Positions 1 to 8,945 are shown, counted from the first letter of the stretch. The stretch: DNA of 64,000 nt from an uncultured Roseicyclus sp. (GCA_947500415.1 CANMRT010000002.1:434001-498000), one strand, 5' to 3'. The notes: generated by a model from the letters alone, not told the origin. A program made the numbers and translations.

Positions 1-766
1 CCTCGCGCGTGAAACGGGGATCATCCAGCATCCGCGTGTAGAAAGTCGGCACCCCCATCATCGCTGTGCAATCCGGCAAATGCTGCGCCAACGCGTCGAT
101 GTCGAGGCGCGGCAGAAACCGCATCTGCCCACCGGCGCACAACGGCACGTTCGTTGCCACGAAAAGCCCATGGGTGTGGAAAATGGGCAAGGCGTGCAGC
201 AGGACGTCCTGATCGGTGAAGCGCCACAACTCGGTAAGAACCTGGGCGTTCGACAACAGGTTGTCGTGGGTCAGCATCGCCCCCTTCGACCGCCCTGTGG
301 TTCCTGAGGTATAAAGGATCCCCGCCAGATCATCGCCCGCGCGCGGCACTGGTCCAACCATTGGCCCTCCGGCTGTAAGCTCAGCCGGGCTGGAAACACG
401 CACCCCACGTGCCTCCGCCACGCCACTGGCGTCTTGGGTGGTCTCATCCAAAATCATCAACGCCGGGGCTGCGTCGCCAAGGAAATAGTCGATCTCGGCG
501 CCTGTGTAGCCCGTGTTCAGCGGCACAAAAGCAGCACCTGCCGCCACTGTGGCCAGGTACAGCACCAACCCTTCCGGCGACTTGGCAATCTGGCAAAGCA
601 CTCGGTCGCCCGTTCCAACACCGGCCACCTGCAAATGCCCCGTGGCTTGACCCACCCGCCGGCGCAAATCGCCGTAGCACAGCACGTCACCGTCCGGTGT
701 TGTCAGGAACACGGCCTGGTCAGGTTGATGTCCCAACAGCGCAGCCAACAAAGTGTTTTCACTCAT
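1..766 (-). CDS. matB: Malonyl-CoA synthetase, MatB-like (3' part outside window)
   Basis: Adenylate-forming (ANL superfamily) CoA ligase, predicted to activate malonate to malonyl-CoA with ATP and CoA in the cytoplasm. Only the first 255 residues are inside the window; the family is about 500 residues long. The start is the ATG at 766 (MSENTLLAALLG). The ANL phosphate-binding loop YTSGTTGRSKG lies at residues 152-162, and LPIFHTHGLF at 193-202 is the pattern I recognise from MatB enzymes. It is divergent from the fumarylacetoacetate-hydrolase-family gene at 881, leaving about 115 bp for both promoters. The ANL assignment is certain. Malonate specificity is inferred from family resemblance, and the C-terminal catalytic lysine cannot be checked here. 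Confidence 0.85.
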   Translation of the reverse strand, partial: MSENTLLAALLGHQPDQAVFLTTPDGDVLCYGDLRRRVGQATGHLQVAGVGTGDRVLCQIAKSPEGLVLYLATVAAGAAFVPLNTGYTGAEIDYFLGDAAPALMILDETTQDASGVAEARGVRVSSPAELTAGGPMVGPVPRAGDDLAGILYTSGTTGRSKGAMLTHDNLLSNAQVLTELWRFTDQDVLLHALPIFHTHGLFVATNVPLCAGGQMRFLPRLDIDALAQHLPDCTAMMGVPTFYTRMLDDPRFTRE

Positions 767-880
767 CAACAAAACCTCGAACCTTGGTCCCGCGCAATTG
801 ACCACAAACGGCCCGCCATTGGCCATGCCTCTTTCCCATGCTACGCCACCCGCGACCTCGAACAGAAAGACGAAAGAACC

Positions 881-1564
881 ATGTCCACACTCGTCATCCC
901 CGCGCCGCAGCAGGCTTCAATTCCCACCGCCGACGGCAACCTTTTCCCGGTCCGCCGCGTCTATTGCATCGGGCGCAACTTTGCCGACCATGCGATTGAG
1001 ATGGGACATGATCCAGACCGCGAGGCCCCGTTCTTCTTCCAGAAAAATCCCGACAACCTCGATCCGTCGGGCGAGTTTCCGTATCCAACCAAAAGCGCCA
1101 ACGTGCACCATGAGGTTGAGCTTCTGATCGCCCTGCACTCCGGCGGCACGAGCATCGCCGTGGAAGATGCCCTGACCCATGTCTGGGGCTATGGCGTCGC
1201 CCTCGACATGACCCGCCGCGATCTTCAGGGTGAGGCCAAGAAAACCGGCCGCCCGTGGGAGATCGGGAAAGCCGTCGAACGTTCCGGTCCCATCGGTCCG
1301 GTCCATGCGGTGGCGCAAGTTGGCCACCCTGCTGAGGGTCGGATCACCGTTTCCGTGAACGGCGAGGTCCGGCAAGACGGCGATCTGAACCAGATGATAT
1401 GGAAGGTGCCAGAGATGATCTCGTACCTGTCCGAATACTTCGAATTGCAGGCCGGGGATGTCATCCTGGGCGGCACACCCGCAGGCGTCGGCGCGGTTGT
1501 CAAAGGCGATACGATGGTGGCCAGCATCGACGGGTTGGGCGAGATCACCGTCAACGTGATTTAG
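881..1564 (+). CDS. Fumarylacetoacetate hydrolase family protein, fumarylpyruvate hydrolase-like
   Basis: Cytoplasmic metal-dependent C-C bond hydrolase of 227 residues. YCIGRNFADHAIEMG near residues 28-42, the acidic metal ligands of HHEVE (Glu78, Glu80), Asp109 in GVALDMTRRD and the late GGTPAGVG turn are standard for the family. The N-terminal pattern is closest to fumarylpyruvate hydrolases, which end the gentisate pathway, but no gentisate dioxygenase or maleylpyruvate isomerase lies nearby, so the substrate is open. The ATG at 881 was chosen because the family homology begins there. The reading frame stays open far upstream (to 434), but that stretch overlaps matB and has no family pattern. 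Confidence 0.88.
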   Translation: MSTLVIPAPQQASIPTADGNLFPVRRVYCIGRNFADHAIEMGHDPDREAPFFFQKNPDNLDPSGEFPYPTKSANVHHEVELLIALHSGGTSIAVEDALTHVWGYGVALDMTRRDLQGEAKKTGRPWEIGKAVERSGPIGPVHAVAQVGHPAEGRITVSVNGEVRQDGDLNQMIWKVPEMISYLSEYFELQAGDVILGGTPAGVGAVVKGDTMVASIDGLGEITVNVI

Positions 1565-1567
1565 CGC

Positions 1568-3094
1568 CTATTCCCGCCCGTCCCGCTTTCGCGTCCAGCG
1601 ATGCAGCCATACGGGGCTGAGCGCCACGCCCTCCGCATCGCGCAGCACCAGCCGCACCTCCAACGCCCGCGTCGCGTCGCCCGGTGTCAGCAGGAACGTG
1701 GCGCGTTGCCCGCGACCATCCGGCAAGTCAAACAGCGCCAAACCGCTCAACATCTCAGGCATTGCTCCGTCCCCAGAAAGGCTCAGGTCCGGAACCATCC
1801 CTTCAGACGAGCCCGCGAAATCAATTACATACCGCCGCGTACCGGGGTATTCATGCTCCCGCCCACTGCGCGATTGCAGAACGCGGACAGGCATATCCGT
1901 ATCCGGCTCCGCCAGTGTCCAATCGATACGGTAGTCGAACCGATATTCGCCACCCGCCTCCAAGGCATCCTCGGGCCGCCAAAACGCCACGATATTGTCG
2001 AGGAATTCGGTGTCCGTCGGGATCTCAACCAACATCACTGCGCCGCGCCCCCAAGACCGGCTTGGGCTAATGACAGCGGAAGGCCGGTCTTCGTAACGGG
2101 CCTCGGTATCCTCGAAATCCTCATAGGTCCGCGCCGTCTGGAACAACCCGAAAGCCCGTGGATTTTCATCCGCGAAGGCCGAGGTCTCGACCGCCGCCGG
2201 GTTGCCGATGGGCCGCCACAACAACTCGCCCGCCCCGTTGGCAATGCACAGCACATCACTGTCATGCACCCTTGGCCGGAAATCATCCGACGCAGCCCCC
2301 CGCATCGGCCCTTTCAGGTACATCGACGTCAGCGGCGCCACGCCAATCGTCTCGATCCGCACGCGCGGGAACAGTGTGACCGAGACATCCATCACCGTAT
2401 CCATGCCCGGCGTCAAAACCATGCTGAAATATCCAGACAGCGAGGGGCTATCGATCACCGCCTCCATTCGGATGCGACCCGCCTCCCCTTCATGCAAGCG
2501 CATGTGGGTAAAGCGTGGAAACTCTTCCGGCGCTGATCCACCCGTCCCAATCGCCACCGCCCGCGCAGACAAGCCATAGACCATCGCCTGCCCGATGGCG
2601 CGGAAATAGCTCGCGCCCTGGAACACCGCGACCTCGTCCATCACATCGGGGTCGTTCAACGGATGCCGAAGACGCATCCCCGAAAATCCCGCACCGGGGG
2701 ATGCTTCGGGAATGTCGTCAAAGTAGCGCGGCGAGAAGTCAAACAGATCCGGAGTGAGAGGCAAATCTGTCCACACTCCGTCGACCTGTCGTTCAACTGT
2801 CACCGGGTCAGGAAAATAGAGCCCCGGCGGCAGCAGATCGACCGCAAACGCCTCCCCCTGAGGCAACATCGCAGCGCGCCCGGCAATCGGCCTGATACCT
2901 CGATAGGAGTCGTAATTCAGACCCGCAAAGGGTGGCGGCAGCACGCCAGACGGTGCGACGTAGTCCAAGCCCGCCAAGCCCCGCGCAACCTCCAGCAAGG
3001 ACACCGCGCCGCTCTCCTGTGCGAACACCCGCAAACCGGGTGCCACCAAAGCCGCCATCGCCGTGCTCAGAAACAGCCGCCGCGACAGACTCAA
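1568..3094 (-). CDS. Periplasmic glucan biosynthesis protein, OpgG/OpgD (MdoG) family, Tat signal
   Basis: MdoG-family protein of 508 residues; OpgG and OpgD shape osmoregulated periplasmic glucans. The start is a TTG at 3094, one base after the stop of the upstream cytochrome b561 gene, with a GAAAGG motif at ribosome-binding distance. The N-terminus MSLSRRLFLSTAMAAL carries a twin-arginine motif and ends in a likely cleavage site after VFAQ, which favours the OpgD branch (Tat-exported) over OpgG (Sec-exported). Length and the all-beta body with GDG and RxWG-type turns fit the family. No opgH glucosyltransferase is visible in the window, so the glucan backbone must be made elsewhere. Divergent from a CDP-alcohol transferase / MdoB-like operon that could decorate such glucans. 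Confidence 0.88.
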   Translation of the reverse strand: MSLSRRLFLSTAMAALVAPGLRVFAQESGAVSLLEVARGLAGLDYVAPSGVLPPPFAGLNYDSYRGIRPIAGRAAMLPQGEAFAVDLLPPGLYFPDPVTVERQVDGVWTDLPLTPDLFDFSPRYFDDIPEASPGAGFSGMRLRHPLNDPDVMDEVAVFQGASYFRAIGQAMVYGLSARAVAIGTGGSAPEEFPRFTHMRLHEGEAGRIRMEAVIDSPSLSGYFSMVLTPGMDTVMDVSVTLFPRVRIETIGVAPLTSMYLKGPMRGAASDDFRPRVHDSDVLCIANGAGELLWRPIGNPAAVETSAFADENPRAFGLFQTARTYEDFEDTEARYEDRPSAVISPSRSWGRGAVMLVEIPTDTEFLDNIVAFWRPEDALEAGGEYRFDYRIDWTLAEPDTDMPVRVLQSRSGREHEYPGTRRYVIDFAGSSEGMVPDLSLSGDGAMPEMLSGLALFDLPDGRGQRATFLLTPGDATRALEVRLVLRDAEGVALSPVWLHRWTRKRDGRE

Positions 3095-3095
3095 C

Positions 3096-3644
3096 TTAGC
3101 GCGCCTTTCGCGGCAACATCCGCTCCAACACGCCGTCGCGCTTGATCACGCCATGATAGAGCGCCGCGCCAATATGCATTGCAACCAGCGCGGCAATGGC
3201 CCACCCGGCGTAGAAATGCACCGACTTGGCAACCTCCGCCAATGCGTCTGAGCGTGGCACCAAGGCGGGCACACCCATAGCATCCAGCACCTCAATCGGA
3301 AAACCGCCCGCCCGCACCCTGACGTAGCCCGATACCGGCATCACCACCAACAGTGCATAAAGCGCCCAATGGGTCAGGCCCGCCACCTTTTGCTGCCAAT
3401 GCGGCAGGTGCTCAGGCTCCGGCGGCGGCGGATTGCGCCAGCGGTAGAGAAGCCGCACGATGATCAGCAAAAGCATCAATGTGCCCAAATTCTTGTGGGT
3501 GATGAACATCGAATTCTGCACCGCGCGGGGCAATCCTTCCTGGATCATCACAAAGCCTGCGGGGATCATTCCGATCACAATCAGGGCCATGATCCAATGC
3601 AGCCATCGCGCGGGCCGACGGTAAGCTGTTGCCGAATTTGTCAT
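3096..3644 (-). CDS. Cytochrome b561 domain membrane protein
   Basis: Four-helix dihaem b-type membrane protein of 182 residues, predicted to move electrons from the quinone pool or another donor to a periplasmic partner. RWLHWIMALIVIGMIPAG near the start, ITHKNLGTLMLLLIIVRLLYRW, HWALYALLVVMPVSGY and HFYAGWAIAALVAMHIG give four hydrophobic segments with histidines at the positions used for haem. The ATG at 3644 follows an ACGAGAGAA ribosome-binding region; the frame is open 43 codons further upstream but that part has no family pattern. The gene is directly upstream of the OpgG/OpgD gene (1-bp gap), so the two are co-transcribed. What this cytochrome does for the glucan protein is not known. 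Confidence 0.87.
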   Translation of the reverse strand: MTNSATAYRRPARWLHWIMALIVIGMIPAGFVMIQEGLPRAVQNSMFITHKNLGTLMLLLIIVRLLYRWRNPPPPEPEHLPHWQQKVAGLTHWALYALLVVMPVSGYVRVRAGGFPIEVLDAMGVPALVPRSDALAEVAKSVHFYAGWAIAALVAMHIGAALYHGVIKRDGVLERMLPRKAR

Positions 3645-3754
3645 TTCTCTCGTCACACCCTTTCTTGTAGGGCTCGGGGCATTACTATGAGCCTCTACAT
3701 TGATCCGCTTCGCGCAACAGGAGCAAGGGCGTCTCGCCCGTCCAGTATTTCGAT

Positions 3755-4522
3755 TTGACCGAAAGACCAGCAAACATTGACCCTTCCGGTTCGTCCGCCC
3801 CGGGGCCTCTCACGATTGTGACCTCACGCGGGGTCATCGCGCCCTTTGTGCTGATCTCGGCTGCGTCCTGTCTGGCTGTGATCTGGCTCACCTACGGCAT
3901 TGCCGCTGCGGGTTCGAGCGTCGGTGTCCTCGTCGCAGGTGGCTTCTTCCTTACGGCGTCCGCTATCGCTCTGTTCGGCCTTGCCCGGACATACCCCCAC
4001 GCGCACCTTGGCCTCTGCAACGGCGTCACCATTGCCCGCCTCGCACTGGCGTCCGTCCTTGTAGGCGCTGTGTTCTCGCCCGGATGGGCCCCGTGGCCCC
4101 TTTTTGCCATTGCGGGCCTTGCCTTCGCGCTTGATGGGCTCGACGGCTACCTCGCCCGACGCGACGCGATGGAAAGCGACTTCGGCGCGCGCTTTGATAT
4201 GGAAGTCGACTGCGTCCTTGCCCTATCGCTGGCCTGCCTCGCATTCCAGACCGACGCCGCCGGGGCCTACGTTCTTCTGCTCGGGCTGCCCCGCTATGCC
4301 TTTGGCGTCGCGCAAATATTCCTGCCGTGGATGAACGCCACCCTGCCGCCCCGCTTCTCGCGCAAGGTGGTCTGCGTCATTCAAATCGCGGCGCTCCTGC
4401 TTATGGTCTTCCCGCCCGCCAGCTCGCCCCTGACCGACATCTGCGCCGCGATCGCGGCCCTGGCGCTCGTCTGGTCGTTCTGGCGCGACATCCTCTGGCT
4501 CAAGCAGGCCGCACAGGCATGA
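3755..4522 (+). CDS. CDP-alcohol phosphatidyltransferase family protein
   Basis: Integral membrane enzyme of 255 residues that would join a CDP-linked lipid or alcohol to an alcohol acceptor. The complete family motif DxxDGxxAR-(8)-GxxxDxxxD is present: Asp127, Asp130, Gly131, Ala134-Arg135, Gly144, Asp148 and Asp152. LCNGVTIARL at 87-96 is the usual helix before it. Six or so hydrophobic segments are visible. The only long-frame start is a TTG at 3755 with no clear Shine-Dalgarno; an in-frame GTG about 60 bases downstream is an alternative. It overlaps the next gene by ATGA at 4519-4522, so it is coupled to the phosphoglycerol-transferase-like gene. The acceptor cannot be told from sequence; phosphatidylglycerophosphate-like or phosphatidyl-polyol products are possible. 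Confidence 0.85.
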   Translation: MTERPANIDPSGSSAPGPLTIVTSRGVIAPFVLISAASCLAVIWLTYGIAAAGSSVGVLVAGGFFLTASAIALFGLARTYPHAHLGLCNGVTIARLALASVLVGAVFSPGWAPWPLFAIAGLAFALDGLDGYLARRDAMESDFGARFDMEVDCVLALSLACLAFQTDAAGAYVLLLGLPRYAFGVAQIFLPWMNATLPPRFSRKVVCVIQIAALLLMVFPPASSPLTDICAAIAALALVWSFWRDILWLKQAAQA

Positions 4523-6138
4523 GGCTCGCAGCCCTTCTCGCAGCCGCCTGCGCGCTGCATCTGGTCCTGATCCAGCCCAACCACCCCGAAGCCATGTCAT
4601 GGCGCGCGCTGCTCCTGTTCCCGCTGGAACTGCCGGTGACCCTCTTGGCGCTCATGGCGCTCGGCCAAACCCGCGTCGCAACGCCCCTCCGCATCGCAAT
4701 CACCGCCGTCCTCACGATCATCGTCGCCCTCAAATCCGCCGATTTCGTCAGCTTCACGGCCCTCTCTCGTGGCTTCAATCCCGTCACCGACCTGTCACTA
4801 ATCGACGCCTTCATCCGCCTCCTGATCGGCTCCCTTGGCACAACCCTGACTGTCCTGATCGGCCTCGCCGCTGTTCTCGCCCTCATCCTCACCGCCGCGC
4901 TCATCTGGTGGGCCACGGGCATCTGGGCCCGCTTGCCACTGCCTCGCGCCGCCCGCGTAACCGCTGCCCCCCTCGCTGTCCTCGCTGGAATCATCGCCGT
5001 CGCAGACGTCGGCCACGTCATGGGCCGCTGGACCCTCACACAAACACCCCCCGGCGCGGCCTTCACGACCCGCGTTGGCGTTGAGCGGATCGAGATGATC
5101 CGCGACACCCGCGCCCGGCTGGCAGTCTTCAACGAGGCCGCAGCCGATGACCCATTCCTCGACCGCACCGGCCTGTTCGAGGCCATCGATCGCGACGTTC
5201 TGGTGATCTTCATCGAAAGCTACGGCCGCACCAGCCTCGACACACCGCTCTACGCCGATCTACACCGCGAAACCCTCGCCCGTTATGAAGCCCGCCTCGG
5301 CGACCTTGGCCTCGCAATGCACTCCGGCATCCTTACCTCGCCAACCCAAGGCGGGCAAAGCTGGCTCGCCCATTCCACCTTCGCCAACGGCCTGTGGATC
5401 AACAACCAGATCAGCTATGCCGCGGCGCTGGCCAGCGGGCGGCAGACGCTCTACCACCACGCGGGCTCCAATGGGTTTCACACCGCCACGCTGATGCCCC
5501 AGATCACCCTCGACTGGCCCGAGGCCGACGCGATGGGGTTCGAGGACGTGCTCGTCGCCGCAGATACCGGCTATGCCGGGCCAAACTTCGAGTGGGTGAC
5601 CATGCCCGACCAGTTCACACTCACCGCACTCGACCGCCTTCTGCGCAACGACCCCGACCACAGACACCTCTTCGCGCAGGTGGCCCTCGTTTCCTCCCAC
5701 GCGCCCTGGACCCCGGTGCCCGAACTTTTGCCCTGGGATGAGATTGGCGACGGCACCGAATTCGCTGAGATGGCCACCTCAGGCGTTGCCCCCGAAGTCC
5801 TTTGGCGCAACTACGACGATGTCCGCGCGCAATACCGCCTCTCGGTCGACTATGCCCTGCAAGTCGTGTTCGAATACGCAGCCCTTCATGCCGAAAACCC
5901 GCCTCTCATCATCGCGCTCGGCGATCATCAGGCGGCAGGTTTCATCGCCCTCGACGACCGGGCAGAGGTTCCAATCCACATCATCGGCCCCGAAGCCCTC
6001 GTCTCGCGCCTGACTGACATCGCCCCCACACCGGGCCTGCTGCCCGACAACAACGTCCCCGTCATCGGGATGCAGACGATACGCAACACGCTACTGTCCG
6101 CCTTCCGCACCCCCGACGCCGCGCAGCTGGGGAATTGA
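4519..6138 (+). CDS. LTA synthase / MdoB-like phosphoglycerol (sulfatase-fold) transferase
   Basis: Membrane protein of 539 residues with about five N-terminal transmembrane segments (to roughly residue 170) and an extracytoplasmic alkaline-phosphatase/sulfatase-fold domain. In this family the enzyme takes a phosphoglycerol head group from phosphatidylglycerol and puts it on a glycan (OpgB/MdoB) or a growing polymer (LtaS). Visible catalytic patterns are VIFIESYGR with the metal-binding Glu, the SPTQGGQSWLAH stretch holding the probable Thr/Ser nucleophile, and ALGDHQ with the Asp-His metal pair near the C-terminus. The start ATG overlaps the upstream stop (ATGA). Next to an OpgG/OpgD gene, decoration of periplasmic glucans is the simplest reading, but this is inference. 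Confidence 0.82.
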   Translation: MRLAALLAAACALHLVLIQPNHPEAMSWRALLLFPLELPVTLLALMALGQTRVATPLRIAITAVLTIIVALKSADFVSFTALSRGFNPVTDLSLIDAFIRLLIGSLGTTLTVLIGLAAVLALILTAALIWWATGIWARLPLPRAARVTAAPLAVLAGIIAVADVGHVMGRWTLTQTPPGAAFTTRVGVERIEMIRDTRARLAVFNEAAADDPFLDRTGLFEAIDRDVLVIFIESYGRTSLDTPLYADLHRETLARYEARLGDLGLAMHSGILTSPTQGGQSWLAHSTFANGLWINNQISYAAALASGRQTLYHHAGSNGFHTATLMPQITLDWPEADAMGFEDVLVAADTGYAGPNFEWVTMPDQFTLTALDRLLRNDPDHRHLFAQVALVSSHAPWTPVPELLPWDEIGDGTEFAEMATSGVAPEVLWRNYDDVRAQYRLSVDYALQVVFEYAALHAENPPLIIALGDHQAAGFIALDDRAEVPIHIIGPEALVSRLTDIAPTPGLLPDNNVPVIGMQTIRNTLLSAFRTPDAAQLGN

Positions 6139-6140
6139 CG

Positions 6141-7091
6141 ATGGGTTGGCTCAAATCCCCGCCACCTTGGCTCAAACTCGCCACACAGGTCGTCGTCCTC
6201 GCGGCCCTGGCCATTCTACTCATCCGCACCGTCGATTGGGCCGAAGCCTGGGCGTTGCTGACCTCCGCGAACCCGCTCCTCCTTCTGGCGGCAGCGGCCC
6301 TTTTGACGCTCCAGACTTTCCTCTCTGCAATCCGCTGGCGCATCACAGCAGCACGGCTTGGCATCTCCATGCCGCTCGCCCAAACCATCCGCGAGTATTA
6401 CCTGTCACAAGTCGTCAACCAATCGCTTCCCGGCGGCGTCCTCGGCGATGCTGGTCGTGCATTCCGCGCGCGGCAGCAGGCCGGGCTCCTCGCCTCCAGC
6501 CAAGCTGTCCTGTTCGAACGCCTCGCCGGACAGATCGGGTTACTCTGCGTTTTCGCCACAGCCCTCGCACTCAACGCGTTGAACCCCAGCGGGCTAAACT
6601 GGCCATGGGGCCTCCAACTCGCCATCTGGATCACCACCGCCGTCCTCGCTCTATGTATCCTCTTTACCGCAACGCTCAAACGCACCGACACCGCATTCAC
6701 CCGAGGCCTCGCCGCCTTCCGGCACGCCGTTTTCGCCGCCCCGGTCCTCATGCCCCAAGCCGCCCTTAACCTCGGCACGGCCCTTTGCAATATCGCAGCC
6801 TTCGCACTCTGCGCCGCCGCCGTCGGTGCCGCCCTGCCACCGCTCATCGCCGCAGCGCTTCTGCCGATGGTCCTGTTCGCCATGGTCTTGCCGCTCTCCA
6901 TCAGCGGTTGGGGCCTGCGGGAAGGGGCCGCCGCCGTGCTCTTCCCGCTCGCGGGCCTTTCGGCCAGCGCAGGCCTCGCCTCCAGCGTCGCCTTCGGCCT
7001 CGTATTCCTCGCCATCACCCTGCCCGGCCTTCTGATGCTTAAGCATGTGCCGGATCTTGCCGCCAAATCACCTTCTGGTGCGGAGCCTTGA
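6141..7091 (+). CDS. Lysylphosphatidylglycerol synthase TM region / UPF0104 family membrane protein
   Basis: Polytopic membrane protein of 316 residues with about eight hydrophobic helices and the family stretches SAIRWRI, SLPGGVLGDAGRAFRAR and LPLSISGWGLREGAA. It lacks the soluble aminoacyl-transferase domain of MprF, so it corresponds to the flippase-like half. Such proteins are thought to move lipids or lipid-linked intermediates across the inner membrane. The ATG at 6141 lies 2 bp after the stop of the MdoB-like gene; a TTG at 6135 is an alternative. As the last gene of the CDP-alcohol transferase / phosphoglycerol transferase operon it may supply lipid donor or product across the membrane, which is inference. 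Confidence 0.82.
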   Translation: MGWLKSPPPWLKLATQVVVLAALAILLIRTVDWAEAWALLTSANPLLLLAAAALLTLQTFLSAIRWRITAARLGISMPLAQTIREYYLSQVVNQSLPGGVLGDAGRAFRARQQAGLLASSQAVLFERLAGQIGLLCVFATALALNALNPSGLNWPWGLQLAIWITTAVLALCILFTATLKRTDTAFTRGLAAFRHAVFAAPVLMPQAALNLGTALCNIAAFALCAAAVGAALPPLIAAALLPMVLFAMVLPLSISGWGLREGAAAVLFPLAGLSASAGLASSVAFGLVFLAITLPGLLMLKHVPDLAAKSPSGAEP

Positions 7092-7115
7092 GTTTCTGCA
7101 TCCGAACCCTAAACC

Positions 7116-7125
7116 TGTAATTACA
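7116..7125. promoter_or_regulatory. Palindrome TGTAATTACA upstream of the NMT1-type ABC operon
   Basis: A perfect 10-bp palindrome in the only AT-rich stretch between 7091 and 7150, about 25 bp before the start of the binding-protein gene. It could be an operator or part of a promoter. No regulator gene lies next to it. Confidence 0.3.
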
Positions 7126-7149
7126 ATTAGATACTTCAGAAACGGACCC

Positions 7150-8154
7150 ATGATGAATAGACCCACCGGCCTTTCCCGACGCACTCTTCTTGCCACCGGC
7201 GCAGGCGCCCTTGGCGCAGCCTCCCTGGGCCTGTCGCCGCGCGGCGCGCTTGCCCAAAATACCGTGAACTTCCAGCTATCTTGGCTGCATTCCACGCAAT
7301 TCGCAGGCAGCTACATCGCGCAGGATCGTGGCTTCTGGGCCGAGCGTGGGCTGACAGTCGCGCTGCAACCCGGTGGCCCCAACGCGCCGGTCGAGCCGCC
7401 CGTGGTGTCCGGCACCGCCTTGATGGGCATTTCCGCCGCCGATTACACCGCCGCCGCCGTCTCCGAAGGTGCGCCGTTCAAGATCATCGGCGTGGCGATG
7501 CAAAACAACCCCTTCGCCATCGCCTCGCTCAGCGCGAACCCTGTGAACCAGCCTTCCGACATGGAAGGGATGCGCATCGGCATGGCTTTGGCCAACACCC
7601 CCGTCCTGCAGGCGCTCTGCACGATCAACGATGTGGATTTCGACGCGATTGAGATCATCCCGACGCAGTATTCGCCCCAGCCCCTTGTGGCGGGTGAGGT
7701 CGATTGCCTGCTGTGTTGGGCCACCGATCTACCGGTTGCCATGACCGTCCAAGGCGTTGAAAATACAACGATGCTGATGGCCGATCACGGCTACGCAGTT
7801 CATTCGCAAACCTACATCGTCACGGAAGACAGCCTCGCCAACCGCCGCGACGAAATCGTGGCCCTCATGGCCGGCGAAGTTGCCGGATGGAACGCCTACC
7901 GTGAAGACACCGAAGCCGCCACGGACCTGACGCTGGCCATGTTCCCCGATGCGGGTCTCGACCGTGAAACGCAGCTTTTGCAGGCCGAACGCCAAGTGCC
8001 GCTGATGTTCTCTGACCTCACCGACGCCAATGGCTTCGGCTGGTGGACGGATGACACCGTCGCCGCGAACATCGAAACACTTGGCCTTTTGGAACGGGAG
8101 GTCACGCCAGACCTCTGGGATCGCTCCATCCTTGAAGAGGTCCACGGCGCCTAA
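7150..8154 (+). CDS. ABC transporter substrate-binding protein, NMT1/THI5-like
   Basis: Exported solute-binding protein of 334 residues. The N-terminus LSRRTLLATGAGALGAASLG has a twin-arginine motif, with likely cleavage after GALAQ. The mature start VNFQLSWLHSTQFAGSYIAQ is typical of the NMT1/THI5 family, whose members bind pyrimidine thiamine precursors, riboflavin, nitrate/sulfonates or similar small ligands. WLHSTQFAG and GVAMQNNPFAIAS are the clearest family patterns. Two ATGs (7150 and 7153) are possible starts. It leads a five-gene run with ATPase and permease directly downstream. The ligand cannot be fixed. No thiamine or riboflavin biosynthesis gene is adjacent, and I see no TPP or FMN riboswitch in the short leader. 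Confidence 0.85.
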   Translation: MMNRPTGLSRRTLLATGAGALGAASLGLSPRGALAQNTVNFQLSWLHSTQFAGSYIAQDRGFWAERGLTVALQPGGPNAPVEPPVVSGTALMGISAADYTAAAVSEGAPFKIIGVAMQNNPFAIASLSANPVNQPSDMEGMRIGMALANTPVLQALCTINDVDFDAIEIIPTQYSPQPLVAGEVDCLLCWATDLPVAMTVQGVENTTMLMADHGYAVHSQTYIVTEDSLANRRDEIVALMAGEVAGWNAYREDTEAATDLTLAMFPDAGLDRETQLLQAERQVPLMFSDLTDANGFGWWTDDTVAANIETLGLLEREVTPDLWDRSILEEVHGA

Positions 8155-8165
8155 GGACCCGCGCG

Positions 8166-8945
8166 ATGTCCGTCGAAATCATCTGCAGCGGCCTCTCCAA
8201 AACCTTCCCCGGCGGCGTGGAGGCCGTGCGCCCGCTTGATCTGACCCTCACTGCGGGTCAGACAACGGCGCTGGTCGGCCCCTCGGGCTGCGGCAAGTCC
8301 ACGCTTTTGCGGATGATCGCGGGGCTGGAAGACGCCTCTTCCGGCACCATCACCATTGGCGGCGCCGCACCTTCTGAAACCCTGGCACGCGCAGGCCTCG
8401 CCGTCGCGTTCCAGGACCCGTCGCTTCTGCCTTGGCGCACCGTGCGGCAGAACATCGAACTGGCCCTCGACCTCGCGCGCAAACCGCGCAAACCGGCTGA
8501 GATCGACCAACTCATCCACCTCGTGGGCCTCGACGGCTTTGCCGACACGCGCCCCGGAGCCTTGTCGGGCGGAATGCGCCAGCGCGCGGCCATCGCCCGT
8601 GCGCTTTCCACGCAACCGGACCTCCTGCTCCTCGATGAACCCTTCGGCGCCGTCGATGAACTTACCCGCGCCCAGCTCGCTGCCGATCTTCCCGGCATAT
8701 GGGAGGCGCGCGGCACCACCACCCTCCTCGTCACCCATTCCGTGACCGAGGCCGTGACGCTGTCCGACCGCATCCTCGTCCTCTCCCCACGCCCAGCGGC
8801 CATCGTGGCCGACATCACGGTCGACATACCGCGTCCGCGTCCCTCGAACCTCAAGGCCCTGCCCGAATTCCAGACGCACGTCGACGCCACCTTCGCGGCC
8901 CTTTCCCAAGGCGTGGCCGACACGCTGCCAAACGCGGCCCAATGA
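8166..8945 (+). CDS. ABC transporter ATP-binding protein (NitT/TauT/ThiZ type)
   Basis: ATPase subunit of 259 residues for the importer encoded by its neighbours. Walker A GPSGCGKST is at residues 38-46, the Q-loop at AFQDPSLLPWRTV (about 81-93), the signature LSGGMRQR at 133-140, Walker B LLLLDEP at 153-159 and the switch histidine in LLVTHSVTEAV. SLLPWRTVRQNIEL is characteristic of the nitrate/taurine/pyrimidine importer ATPases. The gene starts 11 bp after the binding-protein gene and overlaps the permease gene by ATGA. Confidence 0.9.
   Translation: MSVEIICSGLSKTFPGGVEAVRPLDLTLTAGQTTALVGPSGCGKSTLLRMIAGLEDASSGTITIGGAAPSETLARAGLAVAFQDPSLLPWRTVRQNIELALDLARKPRKPAEIDQLIHLVGLDGFADTRPGALSGGMRQRAAIARALSTQPDLLLLDEPFGAVDELTRAQLAADLPGIWEARGTTTLLVTHSVTEAVTLSDRILVLSPRPAAIVADITVDIPRPRPSNLKALPEFQTHVDATFAALSQGVADTLPNAAQ

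Noticed and set aside
434-880. Upstream extension of the fumarylacetoacetate-hydrolase-family reading frame
   Set aside because: It lies antisense to matB, shows no family pattern, and the ATG at 881 matches where family homology begins.
7092-7149. TPP or FMN riboswitch before the NMT1/THI5-type importer
   Set aside because: The gap is only 58 bp and contains neither a THI-box nor an RFN-like pattern.
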